The notes under the pieces are model-generated. The model did not search any database and had not been told where the DNA came from. It saw nothing but the letters and a program-made list of their open reading frames with translations. From Alkalihalophilus marmarensis DSM 21297 (GTDB lineage: Bacteria > Bacillota > Bacilli > Bacillales > Bacillaceae_D), in assembly GCF_000474275.2 (NCBI RefSeq), contig NZ_ATAE01000056.1, positions 124,001-188,000 on the forward strand: a stretch of DNA of 64,000 nt, written 5' to 3'. Each line of letters begins with the position of its first letter. Position 1 is the stretch's first letter. Shown here one piece after another: positions 25,704-36,322 of the stretch. Both the position numbers and the translations under genes were made by a program.

Positions 25704-27507
25704 TCCTTTGACTCGTCCATTTAAGTATCAACCAATTGATTGGAGAGCGAGTGAACCAGCAACAAAGGGTAAGAAAAAGGAAAGAGCGAAGGATTGGTCA
25801 GGCACATTGTCTAGGCTTTGGTCTTATTTAGCCGTATATAAGGGCAAGCTTTTCCTTGTTGTGCTTATGGTGGTAGCAAGTTCGGTACTGAGCTTGCTTG
25901 GTCCTTTTCTAGTTGGAGTTTCGATTGATCGATTTATTGTGACAAATGAATTAAACGGTCTAACGACACTGCTGGTATTTTTATTTCTTATCTATATTGG
26001 GCATTCAGTGAGCATTTGGCTGCAAAATTACTGGATGGTCGAGGTAGCACAGAAGTCTGTGTACGAAATAAGGATGCACCTATTCACACATCTTCAAAAG
26101 CTGCCGATCCCGTTCTTTGATAAGAGGCAGCACGGGGAATTAATGAGTCGTGTCACAAATGATATGGAAAATGTCAGTTCTACTTTAAATAGTTCTGTGA
26201 TCCAAATTCTCTCAAGTGTATTAACGTTTATTGGCATCCTAGGAGTGATGATTTACTTAAGTCCTTTAATGACAGTCTTGACACTTCTAATTATTCCAAT
26301 AATGGTACTTGGGCTGAAATGGATCACAAGAAGAACAAGTGTCTTTTTTAAAGAGCAGCAGCGAAATATAGGAGATGTAAATGGATTTATTGAGGAAACT
26401 GTATCAGGGCAGTCCATGGTGAAGGTGTTCTCTCAAGAGGAGAGGGTTATTAGCGAGTTTGAAGAGAAGAACCAGAAATTAAAGCAATCTGGGTTTTGGG
26501 CTCAAACGTATTCTGGATTTATTCCAAAGGTAATGAATGTACTTAATAATTTGAGCTTTGCAGTCATTGCAGGTGTTGGCGGTGTGCTCGTTCTTCAAGA
26601 TGCAATTACTATAGGGGTCATCGTTATTTTTGCTGAATATGCTAGACAGTTTACTAGGCCGTTAAATGATTTAGCTAACCAGTTCAACACGCTTCTCTCG
26701 GCAGTTGCAGGGGCTGAGAGAGTCTTTCAAATCATTGATGAGCCGGTAGAAAAAGATCAAAAAGACAGCCTGCCTGTCCCGAGATTTAAAGGGAATGTAG
26801 ACTTTAGGGATGTCTCGTTTTCTTATGAAAAAGGTGAAAGAATCATCGATCACATTAGCTTTACTGTGAAATCAGGTGAAACCGCTGCGTTCGTAGGGCC
26901 GACCGGAGCAGGGAAAACAACCATTATTAATATGATCTCTCGTTTTTATGACCCGGATTCAGGAGAGATCTTGTTTGATGGAGAACAGGTGAACAAGTAT
27001 GACAGAGAAGAAGTAAGGAGGCAGCTGGGTTATGTTCTTCAAGACCCGTTTTTATTTGAGGGAACGATTAGAGAGAACATTCGGTATGGGAGATTAAGTG
27101 CGACTGATGATGAAGTCGAACAAGCAGCCAAAGAAGCAAATGCCCACTCCTTTATTTCACACCTAGAGGAACAATATGACACGATCCTTTCTCAAGACGG
27201 GGGAGGAATCAGTCAAGGTCAAAAGCAGCTTATATCGATTGCTCGTGCTTTATTAGCTGATCCCTCTATCCTGATTTTAGATGAAGCAACAAGCAGTATT
27301 GACACTGTCACAGAGTTGAAGATACAAGAAGCACTCTTTAGGTTAATGAGGGGAAGAACGAGCTTTGTCATTGCGCACAGATTGAATACAATAGAGAAGG
27401 CAGATAAAATTTTTGTCTTAGTAGAGGGGAAGATTATTGAACAAGGAACACATGAAGAACTTAGCCATCAAAGAGGCTACTACCAGAAATTATACGAAGG
27501 GGATTAG
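25696..27507 (+). CDS. ABC exporter half-transporter (YfiC-like), catalytic partner
   Basis: 603 residues with the same membrane-plus-ATPase plan. Walker A 'GPTGAGKTT', Walker B 'ILILDEATSSID' with the catalytic Glu, and 'VIAHRL' with the switch His, so its own ATP site is complete. Its signature motif is 'ISQGQ' instead of LSGGQ, which would face the degenerate site of the partner. The N-terminal extension of about 40 residues is basic and hydrophilic ('KGKKKERAKDWSGTL'). AGGAGG lies before ATG 25696 inside the end of the first gene, so translation is probably coupled. Confidence 0.9.
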   Translation: MFDPLTRPFKYQPIDWRASEPATKGKKKERAKDWSGTLSRLWSYLAVYKGKLFLVVLMVVASSVLSLLGPFLVGVSIDRFIVTNELNGLTTLLVFLFLIYIGHSVSIWLQNYWMVEVAQKSVYEIRMHLFTHLQKLPIPFFDKRQHGELMSRVTNDMENVSSTLNSSVIQILSSVLTFIGILGVMIYLSPLMTVLTLLIIPIMVLGLKWITRRTSVFFKEQQRNIGDVNGFIEETVSGQSMVKVFSQEERVISEFEEKNQKLKQSGFWAQTYSGFIPKVMNVLNNLSFAVIAGVGGVLVLQDAITIGVIVIFAEYARQFTRPLNDLANQFNTLLSAVAGAERVFQIIDEPVEKDQKDSLPVPRFKGNVDFRDVSFSYEKGERIIDHISFTVKSGETAAFVGPTGAGKTTIINMISRFYDPDSGEILFDGEQVNKYDREEVRRQLGYVLQDPFLFEGTIRENIRYGRLSATDDEVEQAAKEANAHSFISHLEEQYDTILSQDGGGISQGQKQLISIARALLADPSILILDEATSSIDTVTELKIQEALFRLMRGRTSFVIAHRLNTIEKADKIFVLVEGKIIEQGTHEELSHQRGYYQKLYEGD

Positions 27508-27565
27508 GAGTAAGGCTGTACGCTTACTACTTCATAATAAATAGAGTCCATATACTATGATCGAT

Positions 27566-27597
27566 AGAGCTGTCCTTTAGGGGCAGCTCTTTATTTT
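27566..27597 (+). terminator. Terminator of the ABC exporter operon
   Basis: AGAGCTGTCC and GGGCAGCTCT pair (one wobble) around TTTAG, followed by TTATTTT. Confidence 0.8.
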
Positions 27598-27707
27598 AGG
27601 ACCTTAGTTTCGGAATTTGTCGAAAATTGTGTGAGGAAAGTTAAAGGAATCACTCACTCTATGTCGAATGTACGAAAAAGAAAAATATAAACTAGGGGTA
27701 TTGAGAG

Positions 27708-29012
27708 ATGATCATAGAGAAGTTATTACTACAAGTTCTAATTGTTTTATCTCCTGTTCTAATATATAGTGTCATTTCAAATGGAAAAAAAGAACCTCGC
27801 TTTCCTTTTTTGATGATATTTTACATGCTGGCTGGAGTATTATGCATCGTGTTTTCCTACCAAACATTCGGTTTGTATTGGGACCTGCGCTATGTGATTG
27901 TCGTCTGTGCTTTTTTGTATGGAGGAGTGAGGACAGGCTGGGTGGTATTCGCTGTTTTAATGCTGACAAGAACCATTTACGGCGGAGACCATTTACCATT
28001 TGCCTATCTTTGTATTACATCTGCTGCACTAGCCGCCTATTTTTTTCAAGCCAAGTATCAGCAAGTGGTGACAAAATGGAAAAAGGTATTATTTACGATA
28101 GCGCTCTCACTTGTCCCGGTAGTTATACAGGTGACGATTACAATGATCTTAGTTAGTCAGCATGCGTTGCCGGTTATGGACGAATCGGTCTTAGCAACCT
28201 ACTTATTTTATTATGTATTTGTGATAATCATTGCGGCAGGATTCATCACACTCTTGCATGAAGCCGTTAATGAACGAAGACGAATGCAAGAAGAAATTAT
28301 TCGTGCGGAGAAATTTAACACATTAGCGGGACTCGCCGCATCGATTGCTCATGAAGTGAGAAATCCTCTAACGGTAGTGAAAGGATTTCTGCAGTTAATG
28401 AAAGAAGATGACAAGAGCACGAATCAGCAGTATTTTTCTTTAGTACTCAATGAATTAGGTCGGGCAGAAAACATTATTAATGACTACTTGAGCTTTGCGA
28501 AGCCAGAATTAAAAAGTGTTGAAAATGTGAAGCTGCTAGAGACTGTACAAGAAATCCAGGCGCTGCTTCAGCCGTATGCGATTAAAGAGGGAGTACATTT
28601 AAATGAACTGCATGATATTGAAGAAGGGCTTTTAGTTAAGGCTGACAGAAATCAATTAAAGCAGGCTTTAATTAATTTTGTCAAAAATGCTATTGAAGCG
28701 ACCCCTAATGGCGGGAATGTCAGTTTGATTGTTCAACAGGCTGGTAACATGGTGACTGTTCATATCTCTGATACAGGAAAGGGAATGAATAAAGAAGAGC
28801 TTAGCAGGATTGGTTCTCTATTTTACACTACGAAAGACAAAGGAACTGGTCTCGGGACAATGGTATCGATTCGCATTATTGAGGCGATGGCCGGGATGGT
28901 TACCTTTAAAAGTAAAGAATTAGTAGGTACCACAGTCTCTGTTTCTCTACCTGTTCAAAAAGAGCTAGCAACGATTCATTCGATTAATGATAAGAAAAAA
29001 GAAGCAATGTAG
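27708..29012 (+). CDS. Orphan sensor histidine kinase, 5TM-5TMR_LYT type (KinB-like)
   Basis: 434 residues. Six hydrophobic segments up to about residue 185 resemble the 5TMR_LYT sensor of KinB-type sporulation kinases. HisKA follows with phospho-acceptor His215 in 'ASIAHEVRNPLTVVKGFLQL', then an ATPase domain with N-box 'NFVKNAIEA', G1 'DTGKGM' and 'GTGLGTMVS'. No response regulator lies next to it, as is usual for kinases feeding the Spo0F/Spo0A phosphorelay. The phosphorelay role is inferred from family and orphan status. Confidence 0.87.
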   Translation: MIIEKLLLQVLIVLSPVLIYSVISNGKKEPRFPFLMIFYMLAGVLCIVFSYQTFGLYWDLRYVIVVCAFLYGGVRTGWVVFAVLMLTRTIYGGDHLPFAYLCITSAALAAYFFQAKYQQVVTKWKKVLFTIALSLVPVVIQVTITMILVSQHALPVMDESVLATYLFYYVFVIIIAAGFITLLHEAVNERRRMQEEIIRAEKFNTLAGLAASIAHEVRNPLTVVKGFLQLMKEDDKSTNQQYFSLVLNELGRAENIINDYLSFAKPELKSVENVKLLETVQEIQALLQPYAIKEGVHLNELHDIEEGLLVKADRNQLKQALINFVKNAIEATPNGGNVSLIVQQAGNMVTVHISDTGKGMNKEELSRIGSLFYTTKDKGTGLGTMVSIRIIEAMAGMVTFKSKELVGTTVSVSLPVQKELATIHSINDKKKEAM

Positions 29013-29035
29013 TGAAGCGAAAATGTTGTTATGGA

Positions 29036-29074
29036 AAACAGGAGAATTGGTGATAAAAACCAAATCTCCTGTTT
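29036..29074. terminator. Bidirectional terminator between convergent genes
   Basis: AAACAGGAGATTTGG-like arms (29036-29050 and 29060-29074) pair with one bulge; T-rich flank on the plus side, A-rich on the other. Confidence 0.65.
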
Positions 29075-29077
29075 GTA

Positions 29078-29437
29078 TTATGTTAATCCTAATTCGGCTC
29101 TTTCTTCGTTTGTGAACACTCGTGACCGCGTTAAAAACCGTTTACCTTCAGGTCCTTCTAATGAAAACATGCCGCCGCGGCCTGCTACGACATCAATAAT
29201 AAGCTGCGTATGCTTCCAATATTGATATTGATCTTTGGCAATGTAGAAAGGACAATCGGCGATATGGCCGAGCAGTACATCTTGATCGCCAATATTCAAT
29301 TCTCCTTGTTGGTAGCACATCGGGGAGCTGCCATCGCAGCATCCCCCCGATTGATGAAACATCAAAGGTCCGTGAATGTCTTTTAGGTAGTGTATGAATT
29401 CTAGAGTCGCGTCGGTTGCTACAACACGCTCAACCAT
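29078..29437 (-). CDS. DUF779 family protein
   Basis: About 119 residues. ATG 29437 is preferred to 29443 because GGAGGG abuts the first ATG. The family Cys pattern is present in 'FHQSGGCCDGSSPMCY', with a further Cys in 'HIADCPFYI'; it may bind a metal. The DUF779 gene is typically found beside aldehyde dehydrogenases, and here it ends the same transcript, 21 bp after the dehydrogenase. A biochemical role is not established. Confidence 0.8.
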   Translation of the reverse strand: MVERVVATDATLEFIHYLKDIHGPLMFHQSGGCCDGSSPMCYQQGELNIGDQDVLLGHIADCPFYIAKDQYQYWKHTQLIIDVVAGRGGMFSLEGPEGKRFLTRSRVFTNEERAELGLT

Positions 29438-29458
29438 CAGCATCCCTCCGTTCTAGAT

Positions 29459-30979
29459 TTAAAAGAATCCAAGTGCATCTTCGCTGTAGCTAACGAGCAG
29501 GTTCTTCGTTTGCTGATAGTGGCTTAGCATCATTTTATGATTCTCACGACCAATACCTGACTTTTTGTATCCGCCAAATGCAGCATGAGCTGGGTAGGCG
29601 TGGTAGCAGTTCGTCCAGACACGTCCAGCTTGGATTTCACGTCCGAAGCGGTATGCTGTGTTTATATTTCGTGACCATACACCTGCTCCAAGGCCATATA
29701 ACGTATCGTTAGCAATGGCTAAAGCTTCTGCATCATCTTTAAATGTAGTAACTGAAACGACAGGGCCGAAAATTTCTTCTTGGAAAATACGCATATTATT
29801 TGTTCCAGCAAAGACAGTTGGCTGAACATAATAACCGTTAGCTAGATCGCCTTCAAGCTGGTTGCGTCCGCCGCCGGCAAGGCAAGTGGCGCCTTCTTGT
29901 TTTCCAATATCCAAGTAAGAAAGGATTTTTTCAAGCTGCTCTTGTGAAGCTTGTGCACCCATCATAGTATCTGGGTCTAGCGGGTTTCCGGTTTTGATTT
30001 CTTTAACACGAGCAATGACACGCTCCATAAATTCATCATAAATGGATTCGTGAACGAGGGCGCGGGACGGGCATGTACATACTTCACCTTGATTTAGGGC
30101 AAACATGACAAAGCCTTCTACCGCTTTATTTAAGAACGCATCATCCTTATCCATAATATCGGCGAAGAAAATATTTGGAGACTTGCCGCCAAGCTCTAAA
30201 GTGACCGGAATAATATTTTCAGAAGCATACTGCATAATTAAGCGGCCGGTTGTTGTCTCTCCAGTAAATGCTACTTTAGCAATACGGTTGCTTTGAGCAA
30301 GCGGCTTACCTGCCTCAACACCAAAACCGTTAACTACGTTTAATACCCCTTTTGGAAGCAGATCTTCAATCAGCTCTAATAAAACAAAGATTGAGACAGG
30401 AGTCTGCTCGGCTGGCTTTAATACGACGCAGTTTCCTGCAGCAAGGGCCGGTGCCAATTTCCAAGTTGCCATAAGAAGAGGGAAGTTCCACGGGATGATC
30501 TGTCCGACAACGCCTAAAGGCTCTTGGAAATGGTAAGCGACTGTATTCTCATCAATTTGCGAAATACTTCCTTCCTCAGCACGTAGGACACCAGCGAAAT
30601 AGCGGAAATGATCAACAGCAAGCGGGATATCCGCATTTAAGGTTTCACGGACAGCTTTACCGTTTTCCCATGTTTCACTTACAGCAAGCATTTCAAGGTT
30701 TTCTTCCATACGATCAGCAATTTTATTTAAAATATTCGCGCGTTCTGCAGGAGACGTTTTCCCCCAGCTGTCCTTTGCGGCGTGCGCTGCATCAAGTGCA
30801 AGCTCAATATCTTCAGCAGAAGATCTAGCAACCTCGCAAAACACCTGTCCGGTTACAGGAGTAATATTTTCGAAGTATTTCCCACCTGCAGGAGGTGTCC
30901 ATTCTCCGTTGATATAGTTTTCGTAACGATCCTTAAAGTGAATAAGTGCGCCTTCAGTGTTTGGGTTTTTGTAGACCAT
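29459..30979 (-). CDS. NAD(P)-dependent aldehyde dehydrogenase
   Basis: 506 residues from ATG 30979, which has AGGAGGAG upstream; the frame stays open further upstream without a good start. Catalytic Cys301 in '[11 protein letters not shown]', Glu262 in 'LELGGKSPN', and '[10 protein letters not shown]' of the cofactor fold. The sequence and the DUF779 partner fit the acetaldehyde/aliphatic aldehyde dehydrogenase group (AldA/ExaC-like). It oxidises aldehydes to acids, probably from alcohol use. A cre-like site at 31044-31057 suggests CcpA control. Confidence 0.9.
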   Translation of the reverse strand: MVYKNPNTEGALIHFKDRYENYINGEWTPPAGGKYFENITPVTGQVFCEVARSSAEDIELALDAAHAAKDSWGKTSPAERANILNKIADRMEENLEMLAVSETWENGKAVRETLNADIPLAVDHFRYFAGVLRAEEGSISQIDENTVAYHFQEPLGVVGQIIPWNFPLLMATWKLAPALAAGNCVVLKPAEQTPVSIFVLLELIEDLLPKGVLNVVNGFGVEAGKPLAQSNRIAKVAFTGETTTGRLIMQYASENIIPVTLELGGKSPNIFFADIMDKDDAFLNKAVEGFVMFALNQGEVCTCPSRALVHESIYDEFMERVIARVKEIKTGNPLDPDTMMGAQASQEQLEKILSYLDIGKQEGATCLAGGGRNQLEGDLANGYYVQPTVFAGTNNMRIFQEEIFGPVVSVTTFKDDAEALAIANDTLYGLGAGVWSRNINTAYRFGREIQAGRVWTNCYHAYPAHAAFGGYKKSGIGRENHKMMLSHYQQTKNLLVSYSEDALGFF

Positions 30980-31043
30980 GTAAACTCCTCCTAAGTAAGT
31001 TGATATAAATGTGTTGAACATCACTTGTCCAAGATTTAATTTA

Positions 31044-31057
31044 TGAAAGCGGTTGCA
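31044..31057. promoter_or_regulatory. cre-like site upstream of aldehyde dehydrogenase
   Basis: TGAAAGCGGTTGCA matches the consensus TGWNANCGNTNWCA at 13 of 14 positions. It sits 65 bp before the dehydrogenase start, in the divergent region shared with the pseudouridine synthase gene. Confidence 0.55.
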
Positions 31058-31134
31058 ATAATAGACGTATAAACAGAGATCACATCCACATGATAAAATA
31101 GATTGAGACCCTTTATAAGAGAGGACCTGTAAAT

Positions 31135-31824
31135 GTGAGAATTCAATTATATATGAGCAACACTGGTTATTGCTCAAGAAGAGAAACAGAAAGACTATTG
31201 GCTGCTGGTCGAATAACGGTTAATGGTAAAACAGCGACAAAAGATACATTTGTTGATACAGATGACTGTATTTTATTAGATGGTTCGCCGGTTCCGATGA
31301 AGGAACGAAATATTTACCTTTTGTTACATAAACCAACGGGCATTGTATGTACGGCCCAAAGGCAGGTCAAAAATAATCTGATTGATTACATGAATTATCC
31401 TGAACGGATTTTTGCTGTTGGACGTCTCGATAAAGATTCTGAAGGCCTGCTTCTCTTAACGAATGATGGTGATATTGTAAACAAAATCATGCGAGTCGAA
31501 AATGGCCATGAAAAAGAATATATTGTAACCGTTGACCGTCCTTATCCTGATTCATTTTTAAAGGGTATGGCGAGTGGTGTTGAGATTCTAGATCAGATGA
31601 CAGAGCCATGTACTGTTACGAGAATCGATGAAATGACGTTTCGAATTATCTTAAAGCAGGGCTTAAATCGTCAAATTAGACGCATGACAAAAGAGTTCGG
31701 ATACTATGTGACAAGACTTCGGCGCGTTCGAATTATGAACCTTTCAATAGATAGACTGCCATATGGACAATGGCGTGAATTAACAGATGAAGAACTTAAT
31801 GTCTTGATGAAGGATCTTAGATGA
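31135..31824 (+). CDS. RluF/RsuA-family rRNA pseudouridine synthase
   Basis: 229 residues. N-terminal S4 RNA-binding domain ('[20 protein letters not shown]', 'VNGKTATKD') and catalytic domain with '[18 protein letters not shown]', whose Asp is the nucleophile. The end '[20 protein letters not shown]' is characteristic of RluF, the 23S rRNA U2604-type enzyme. GTG start at 31135 after GAGAGGACC. Divergent from aldehyde dehydrogenase. Exact target uridine is inferred from similarity. Confidence 0.87.
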   Translation: MRIQLYMSNTGYCSRRETERLLAAGRITVNGKTATKDTFVDTDDCILLDGSPVPMKERNIYLLLHKPTGIVCTAQRQVKNNLIDYMNYPERIFAVGRLDKDSEGLLLLTNDGDIVNKIMRVENGHEKEYIVTVDRPYPDSFLKGMASGVEILDQMTEPCTVTRIDEMTFRIILKQGLNRQIRRMTKEFGYYVTRLRRVRIMNLSIDRLPYGQWRELTDEELNVLMKDLR

Positions 31825-31938
31825 GGGATTAGAAGTTGTTCGTACCACCTCCTATAAATAGTAGTGTACTAGAGATTCATAAAAAAGTCGAATATTATTT
31901 TATTTTTCTGAAAATATATCCCTTTTTTTAAAGACCTC

Positions 31939-31967
31939 TTTACAAGATTCATAGAGTCATGTATATT
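31939..31967 (+). promoter_or_regulatory. Sigma-A promoter of glpFK
   Basis: TTTACA, 17 bp, TATATT. It reads into the terminator leader before glpF. Confidence 0.65.
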
Positions 31968-32003
31968 ATAGGCAAGTTTATATTGAAGCTGATGAGTTCA
32001 ATT

Positions 32004-32070
32004 GAGAGGCAGCTTTTTGCGAGATGCGATCTACTAAGATCGTACCTCGCAAAAAGTTGTCTCTTTTTTT
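32004..32070 (+). terminator. Leader terminator of glpF (GlpP antitermination target)
   Basis: A long stem: GAGAGGCAGCTTTTTGCGAG pairs with CTCGCAAAAAGTTGTCTC, with an inner CGATCT/AGATCG hairpin, followed by TTTTTTT. It stands between promoter and gene. In Bacillus the antiterminator GlpP, activated by glycerol-3-phosphate, lets polymerase pass such a leader; glpP lies downstream in this window. Confidence 0.85.
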
Positions 32071-32079
32071 GTACCCATC

Positions 32080-32093
32080 GGTAACCGCTTCCA
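32080..32093 (+). promoter_or_regulatory. cre-like site before glpF
   Basis: GGTAACCGCTTCCA matches the cre consensus at 12 of 14 positions, just before the glpF ribosome site. Suggestive only. Confidence 0.35.
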
Positions 32094-32110
32094 AGAAAGG
32101 GGAGAGATGT

Positions 32111-32944
32111 ATGAGTGTCTATTTAGCTGAATTAATTGGTACAATGGTTTTAATTATTTTTGGTGGAGGGGTTGTAGCCGGCGTCGTACTTAAAAAGTCA
32201 AAAGCTGAAAACTCTGGCTGGATTGTCATTACATTTGGATGGGGATTTGCCGTAGCTTTTGCTGTATATGCGGTCGGTGGAATCAGCGGAGCACATTTAA
32301 ACCCTGCTGTAACGCTAGGACTCGCTTCGGTAGGAGAATTTTCTTGGAGTTTAGTTCCAGGGTATATCATCGCTCAAATTATTGGTGCATTTATTGGTGC
32401 GTGCATTGTCTTTATTCATTATCTGCCACATTGGAGAGAAACAAAGGATCAAGGGGCAAAATTAGCGGTTTTCTCAACAGATCCAGCAATTGCGCATACG
32501 CCATCTAACTTAATTAGTGAGGCGATTGGAACGGCTGTATTATTGTTTGGGCTGCTTGCTATTGGAGCGAATCAATTTACAGAAGGGTTAAATCCTTTAA
32601 TTGTCGGGTTCCTTATCGTAGCCATTGGGTTGTCACTAGGAGGCACTACTGGTTATGCTATTAACCCGGCAAGGGATCTTGGGCCGCGTATAGCACATTT
32701 CTTTCTTCCGATAGCAGGAAAAGGCTCATCGAACTGGAAGTATGCATGGGTGCCGATTGCAGGACCTGCAATTGGAGGTGTGTTAGGAGCACAGTTCTAT
32801 CACATTATGTTTAACGGTGGATCAGTTGTACCGTTATTTATTCTTATTGCACTTCTTATCACTATTAGTGCAGCGTCAAAATGGATGCCATCTGAATCAA
32901 AGGTAACAACACATTATCAAAATAACGCAGAAAACGTTTCATAA
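32111..32944 (+). CDS. glpF: Glycerol uptake facilitator (aquaglyceroporin)
   Basis: 277 residues from ATG 32111, preceded by AAAGGGGAGAG; an upstream in-frame ATG at 32024 lies in the leader hairpin. Six membrane helices and two half-helices with the pore motifs 'SGAHLNPAVTLGLA' and 'GYAINPARDLGPR' (NPA boxes, with the Asp after the second NPAR typical of glycerol channels). It lets glycerol diffuse in, and glpK 21 bp downstream traps it. Confidence 0.95.
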   Translation: MSVYLAELIGTMVLIIFGGGVVAGVVLKKSKAENSGWIVITFGWGFAVAFAVYAVGGISGAHLNPAVTLGLASVGEFSWSLVPGYIIAQIIGAFIGACIVFIHYLPHWRETKDQGAKLAVFSTDPAIAHTPSNLISEAIGTAVLLFGLLAIGANQFTEGLNPLIVGFLIVAIGLSLGGTTGYAINPARDLGPRIAHFFLPIAGKGSSNWKYAWVPIAGPAIGGVLGAQFYHIMFNGGSVVPLFILIALLITISAASKWMPSESKVTTHYQNNAENVS

Positions 32945-34471
<1,527 letters not shown>

Positions 34472-34506
34472 TTCCTGCACTCTGACGCCCATAAAGCCGG
34501 TTATTA

Positions 34507-34535
34507 TTTACGAGATAAATAAGACTTGCTATACT
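34507..34535 (+). promoter_or_regulatory. Sigma-A promoter between glpK and glpP
   Basis: TTTACG, 17 bp, TATACT. It would give glpP its own transcript through the second leader hairpin. Confidence 0.6.
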
Positions 34536-34565
34536 TGGGGTAAGTTAATAAAGAGTCTATGAGGA

Positions 34566-34648
34566 GAGGACTGCAACTTTTTTGATTAATGATTTTCGTT
34601 AAGTGATACGTTAATGAATTGATCAAGTTTAGTTGTGGTCCTTTTTTA
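34566..34648 (+). terminator. Second glp-type leader terminator, upstream of glpP
   Basis: GGACTGCAACT pairs with AGTTGTGGTCC (mismatched centre), extended inward by TTGATTAAT/ATTGATCAA, then TTTTTTA. It can end the glpFK message, and for the promoter at 34507 it forms a leader before glpP. Confidence 0.65.
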
Positions 34649-34690
34649 TCTTGCTTCCATTAATTATTACGTAAAGTAAGGGTGAACCAT

Positions 34691-35251
34691 ATGAACTTTA
34701 ACGGTCAAAAAGTGCTGCCCGCCATCAAGCGGATGAAAGATTTTGAAAAGGTGTTATCTAATAATGACGAATATATGGTCATGTTAGATCTTCATATTGC
34801 TCAGCTTGGTGCAGTCATGAATCAAACGAAAAGGGCTAATAAAAAAGTGATTCTTCACGCTGATATGATTCAAGGGCTGAGAAATGATAAATATTCCACT
34901 GAGTTTTTATGTCAGCAAATTAAACCGGCCGGTCTTATTTCAACGAGAGGCGATGTGCTTAGAACAGCTAAGAAAAATAACGTATTAGCTATCCAGCGTT
35001 TATTTTTATTAGATACGATTGCCCTAGAGACAAGCTATAAGCTGGTTGAACAGATAGAGCCGGATTTTATTGAAGTCCTTCCAGGCGTGATTCCTCACTA
35101 TATCGAGAAGGTCAGAAAGGACACGAAGACTGAAGTCATAACGGGAGGGTTAATTGAAACAGAAGAGGATGCCACGAGAGCGTTTGAGGCAGGAGCGGTA
35201 GCCATTACAACCTCTAGAGAAGACTTATGGAAATTTAATATGGGCGACTAA
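34691..35251 (+). CDS. glpP: Glycerol-responsive transcription antiterminator
   Basis: 186 residues from ATG 34691 (AAGGGTGA upstream). TIM-barrel-like GlpP family: 'VLPAIKRMKDFEKVLSNNDE', 'HADMIQGLRNDKYSTEFL', 'KPAGLISTRGDVL', and 'VITGGLIETEEDATRAFEAG' as the phosphate-binding end. It binds glycerol-3-phosphate and acts on leader RNA. Here it follows glpFK, whereas in B. subtilis it precedes them. Confidence 0.93.
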   Translation: MNFNGQKVLPAIKRMKDFEKVLSNNDEYMVMLDLHIAQLGAVMNQTKRANKKVILHADMIQGLRNDKYSTEFLCQQIKPAGLISTRGDVLRTAKKNNVLAIQRLFLLDTIALETSYKLVEQIEPDFIEVLPGVIPHYIEKVRKDTKTEVITGGLIETEEDATRAFEAGAVAITTSREDLWKFNMGD

Positions 35252-35282
35252 AAAGGCTGCGAATTAACTCGCAGCCTTTTCG
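35251..35282. terminator. Bidirectional terminator between glpP and the DMT exporter
   Basis: AAAAGGCTGCGA and TCGCAGCCTTTT form a perfect 12-bp stem around ATTAAC. Confidence 0.85.
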
Positions 35283-36166
35283 TTTGCTTGAATCTTGCCA
35301 GAGACGGTTTTTTGGTTTCCAACCATAATTCCTAGAAAAATAATGATGACACCGAGCCATTGAAAAATGGAAACCGCTTCGCCAAGTACGAAATAGGACA
35401 TCATAACAGCGACAGGCAGTTCGGCCGACGTCAGTATTGTTCCAAGACCCGAGCCGACATGCGGCATGCCAATGGAAAATAATAATGGAGGCAGGGCGAC
35501 TCCGAATAAACCTAACATTAATCCATAGAACACAATATCACTTGATAACGGTGTGTGAAGAACGACCGTCGGCGGAAAAATAAAGAGAACTAAAATAAAG
35601 CTTCCTGTAGCAAATAGTGTACTGCGCTGAATAGCAGGAAGATGTGTGCCTGCTGAACTGCTTAAGTACACAAATAAAGAAAAGGTGATGGATGATAGAA
35701 ATCCCCAAAAGGCTCCGATCCAAGTAAAAGATGAGCCTCCGTTCGTCCCAATCCCAGCTGCAAGAACAGATCCACCTAACAAGACAGCAATCGAGACCAG
35801 CTTTACTTTGCTCGGACGCTTCTTTTGTAAGAGCCATTCAAGTAAGGACCCTACCCAGACAAATTGAAAAAGAAAGATGATAGCAAGGGAAGCATCCAGT
35901 GTTTCTAGAGCTTGATAATAAAATAAGCCTGTTAAAGCCATCGGTATACCTGCTGCAAACATCGTCAAAATGGATGTAATAGGCAGTTTAACTTTTGGAG
36001 AAAAGAGGAAAATAATCCAGAGGAAAACAATGCCGAAAGCAAATTGACTTAGTGTCACAATACTAAGAGTGTATCCTGCACCATATGCCAGCTTAACGAA
36101 CGTTGATAAGATTCCTAAACAGCATCCGCCGATTAAGATAAGGATGGGGTATATCCATGATTTCAT
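35264..36166 (-). CDS. EamA/DMT-family transporter
   Basis: 300 residues from ATG 36166, with GGGAGAG upstream; the longer in-frame version would run through the leader hairpin and is rejected. Ten membrane helices in two EamA repeats ('GCCLGILSTFVKLAYGAGYT' and 'GTNGGSSFTWIGAFWGFLSS'), ending in a basic tail. DMT proteins export or exchange amino acids, purines, quaternary amines and other small solutes. The leader holds a promoter and terminator-like hairpin, so expression is probably controlled by attenuation. Confidence 0.83.
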   Translation of the reverse strand: MKSWIYPILILIGGCCLGILSTFVKLAYGAGYTLSIVTLSQFAFGIVFLWIIFLFSPKVKLPITSILTMFAAGIPMALTGLFYYQALETLDASLAIIFLFQFVWVGSLLEWLLQKKRPSKVKLVSIAVLLGGSVLAAGIGTNGGSSFTWIGAFWGFLSSITFSLFVYLSSSAGTHLPAIQRSTLFATGSFILVLFIFPPTVVLHTPLSSDIVFYGLMLGLFGVALPPLLFSIGMPHVGSGLGTILTSAELPVAVMMSYFVLGEAVSIFQWLGVIIIFLGIMVGNQKTVSGKIQANEKAAS

Positions 36167-36185
36167 ATCTCGAAACTCTCCCTTC

Positions 36186-36230
36186 AAAATAAAAAAGCCA
36201 CACAGCTGCCAAAAAGCAGTTGTGTGGCGA
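36186..36230 (-). terminator. Terminator hairpin in the leader of the DMT transporter gene
   Basis: Minus strand: GCCACACAACTGC pairs with GCAGCTGTGTGGC (one mismatch) around a T-rich loop, followed by TTTTTTA. It lies about 20 bp before the transporter start and downstream of a full promoter, so it is placed to end transcription before the gene. Confidence 0.75.
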
Positions 36231-36318
36231 AAATAAGAGATGATTCTCTTAGAAAAATCCACTTCCTATAAACTAGGTTTTGATATAAAAATGATTGTCT
36301 TATGTGTTCATCTGTTAA
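36231..36318 (-). ncRNA. Candidate attenuator or riboswitch leader (class unknown)
   Basis: On the minus strand the leader has two small hairpins, CCTA-GTTTA-TAGG and AAGAGA-ATCA-TCTCTT, before the terminator. I do not recognise T-box, TPP, SAM, lysine, guanidine or purine motifs. The complementarity between GGAAGTGG and the CCAC of the terminator arm is short, so an antiterminator is not demonstrated. Confidence 0.35.
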
Positions 36319-36322
36319 TTTT

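Noticed and set aside
30980-31177. 66-codon N-terminal extension of aldehyde dehydrogenase
   Set aside because: It has no ribosome site, covers the cre-like site and promoter region, and is absent from normal family members.
32024-32110. Longer glpF starting at 32024
   Set aside because: The extension runs through the leader terminator hairpin; ATG 32111 has a good ribosome site and gives the standard N-terminus.
36167-36262. N-terminal extension of the DMT transporter
   Set aside because: It would translate the terminator hairpin; the later ATG has a ribosome site and begins the first membrane helix.
36231-36318. T-box or known riboswitch upstream of the DMT gene
   Set aside because: I could not find a T-box sequence or other class-defining motif; listed only as an unknown leader.
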